Shown one piece after another: positions 63,455-64,000 of a DNA stretch of 64,000 bases (position 1 is the first letter of the stretch; every line of letters starts with the position of its first letter). A model generated the notes under the pieces. That model worked only from the letters and a program-made list of their open reading frames with translations. It did no database searches and had not been told where the DNA came from. This DNA comes from Eublepharis macularius (lineage: Eukaryota > Chordata > Lepidosauria > Squamata > Eublepharidae): positions 16,502,001 through 16,566,000 of the forward strand of contig NC_072805.1 in assembly GCF_028583425.1 (NCBI RefSeq). The letters run 5' to 3'. The position numbers and the translations under genes are program-made.

Positions 63455-64000
63455 AAAAATTATTTATTTATTTATGTCATATGTAGTCTGCCCTTCCCAC
63501 TGAGACTCAAGGCGGATTACATAGTGTGAGATCAGCACAGTCAGTGGCAAGGACAAGGGCAGGCATTTCCATACAGTGTCAAGGACATTTCCATAAACAG
63601 TGTCATGGGGATAATGAATACAGGGTTTACAAAGTCAGCATTGCAAGGATCCAATATGGGGTTGAAGAATTGCTGAAACAGAATATAATTCTAGGACTGA
63701 TGTTAAACAACACGAAGCACAGGTAGTATATAGGAGTGCATATTTAAAGCAACAGATAATATGTAAGGCAACATAATGGTGAAGTCTGTGGTTCCTAACT
63801 CATTAGCGAAACATCTGAGATAATACAATACTCTACAATACCGCCTCCTATCTGAGAAAAAAGCCTTTTTGAATAATTCAGTTTTGCATTGTTTGCAGAA
63901 AGCCAGGAGAGCAGGGGATCTCCTAACCGTAGGCAGGCTGTTCCACATGGTAGGGGCCACCACAGAGAAAGCCCGTGTATGGTTGATTTCGCCCATGTAC
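63455..64000 (-). pseudogene. L2/CR1-like LINE: 3' end and ORF2 C terminus, runs off the window
   Basis: The minus-strand frame from 63996 reads AFSVVAPTMWNSLPTVRRSP and ALLAFCKQCKTELFKKAFF, the conserved C-terminal block of L2/Rex/CR1 ORF2 proteins. It continues toward the right edge without a stop. The 3' region on the plus strand begins TATGTAGTCTGCCCTTCCCA CTGAGACTCAAGG, after (TTTA)n at about 63461-63475. It is the least damaged copy of this LINE in the window. Polymerase domains would lie beyond 64000. Confidence 0.85.

Overview
The window reads as nuclear DNA of a squamate reptile. A gecko-like lizard is my guess from repeat content, not a proven identification. Support comes from tRNA-derived SINEs of the lizard 'agtttggtgtagtggtt' type, a 5S-rRNA-derived SINE, 3' ends of L2/CR1-like and L1-like LINEs, many small DNA transposons with long terminal inverted repeats, and dozens of Penelope-type terminal units. 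There is no bacterial or viral gene organisation. Almost all long open reading frames are by-products of GC-rich or repeated DNA.

One protein-coding gene is recognisable. It is the 5' end of the formin gene FHOD1 on the minus strand. Coding exon 1 (34025-34219, 65 codons, in a CpG island) ends at a clean GT donor. Coding exon 2 (11643-11749) has a clean AG acceptor and GT donor. Intron 1 is 22,275 bp. I found no third exon between 11,642 and position 1, so the gene continues off the left edge. A second CpG island at about 60.15-61.15 kb has a plus-strand ATG placed directly against a GTGAGT donor. It looks like the promoter and first exon of a divergent neighbour that I cannot name. In mammals the head-to-head neighbour of FHOD1 is SLC9A5, but no SLC9A5 protein signature is visible.

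Layout: 1-11.6 kb is FHOD1 intron 2, with nested DNA transposons, SINEs, an LTR-element fragment and LINE tails. 11.6-34.2 kb is FHOD1 exon 2, intron 1 and exon 1, with two 5'-truncated L1 insertions carrying 15-bp target duplications. 34.2-60.1 kb is intergenic and repeat-rich, including a perfect 89-bp-arm palindrome at 47.5-47.7 kb. 60.1-61.2 kb is the second CpG island. 61.2-64 kb is the presumed first intron of the unknown gene and ends inside an L2/CR1-like LINE.

The most interesting content is a set of about 20 short (90-550 bp) Penelope-like terminal units from at least six unrelated sequence families. Each preserves the layout CUGANGA, one extra nucleotide, a helix, then GAAA. The helix sequence differs between families but stays paired. 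This is the layout of hammerhead ribozymes known from Penelope-like retroelements. Ten or so insertions have exact 10-19 bp target-site duplications, and most consist of a short inverted copy joined to a forward copy.
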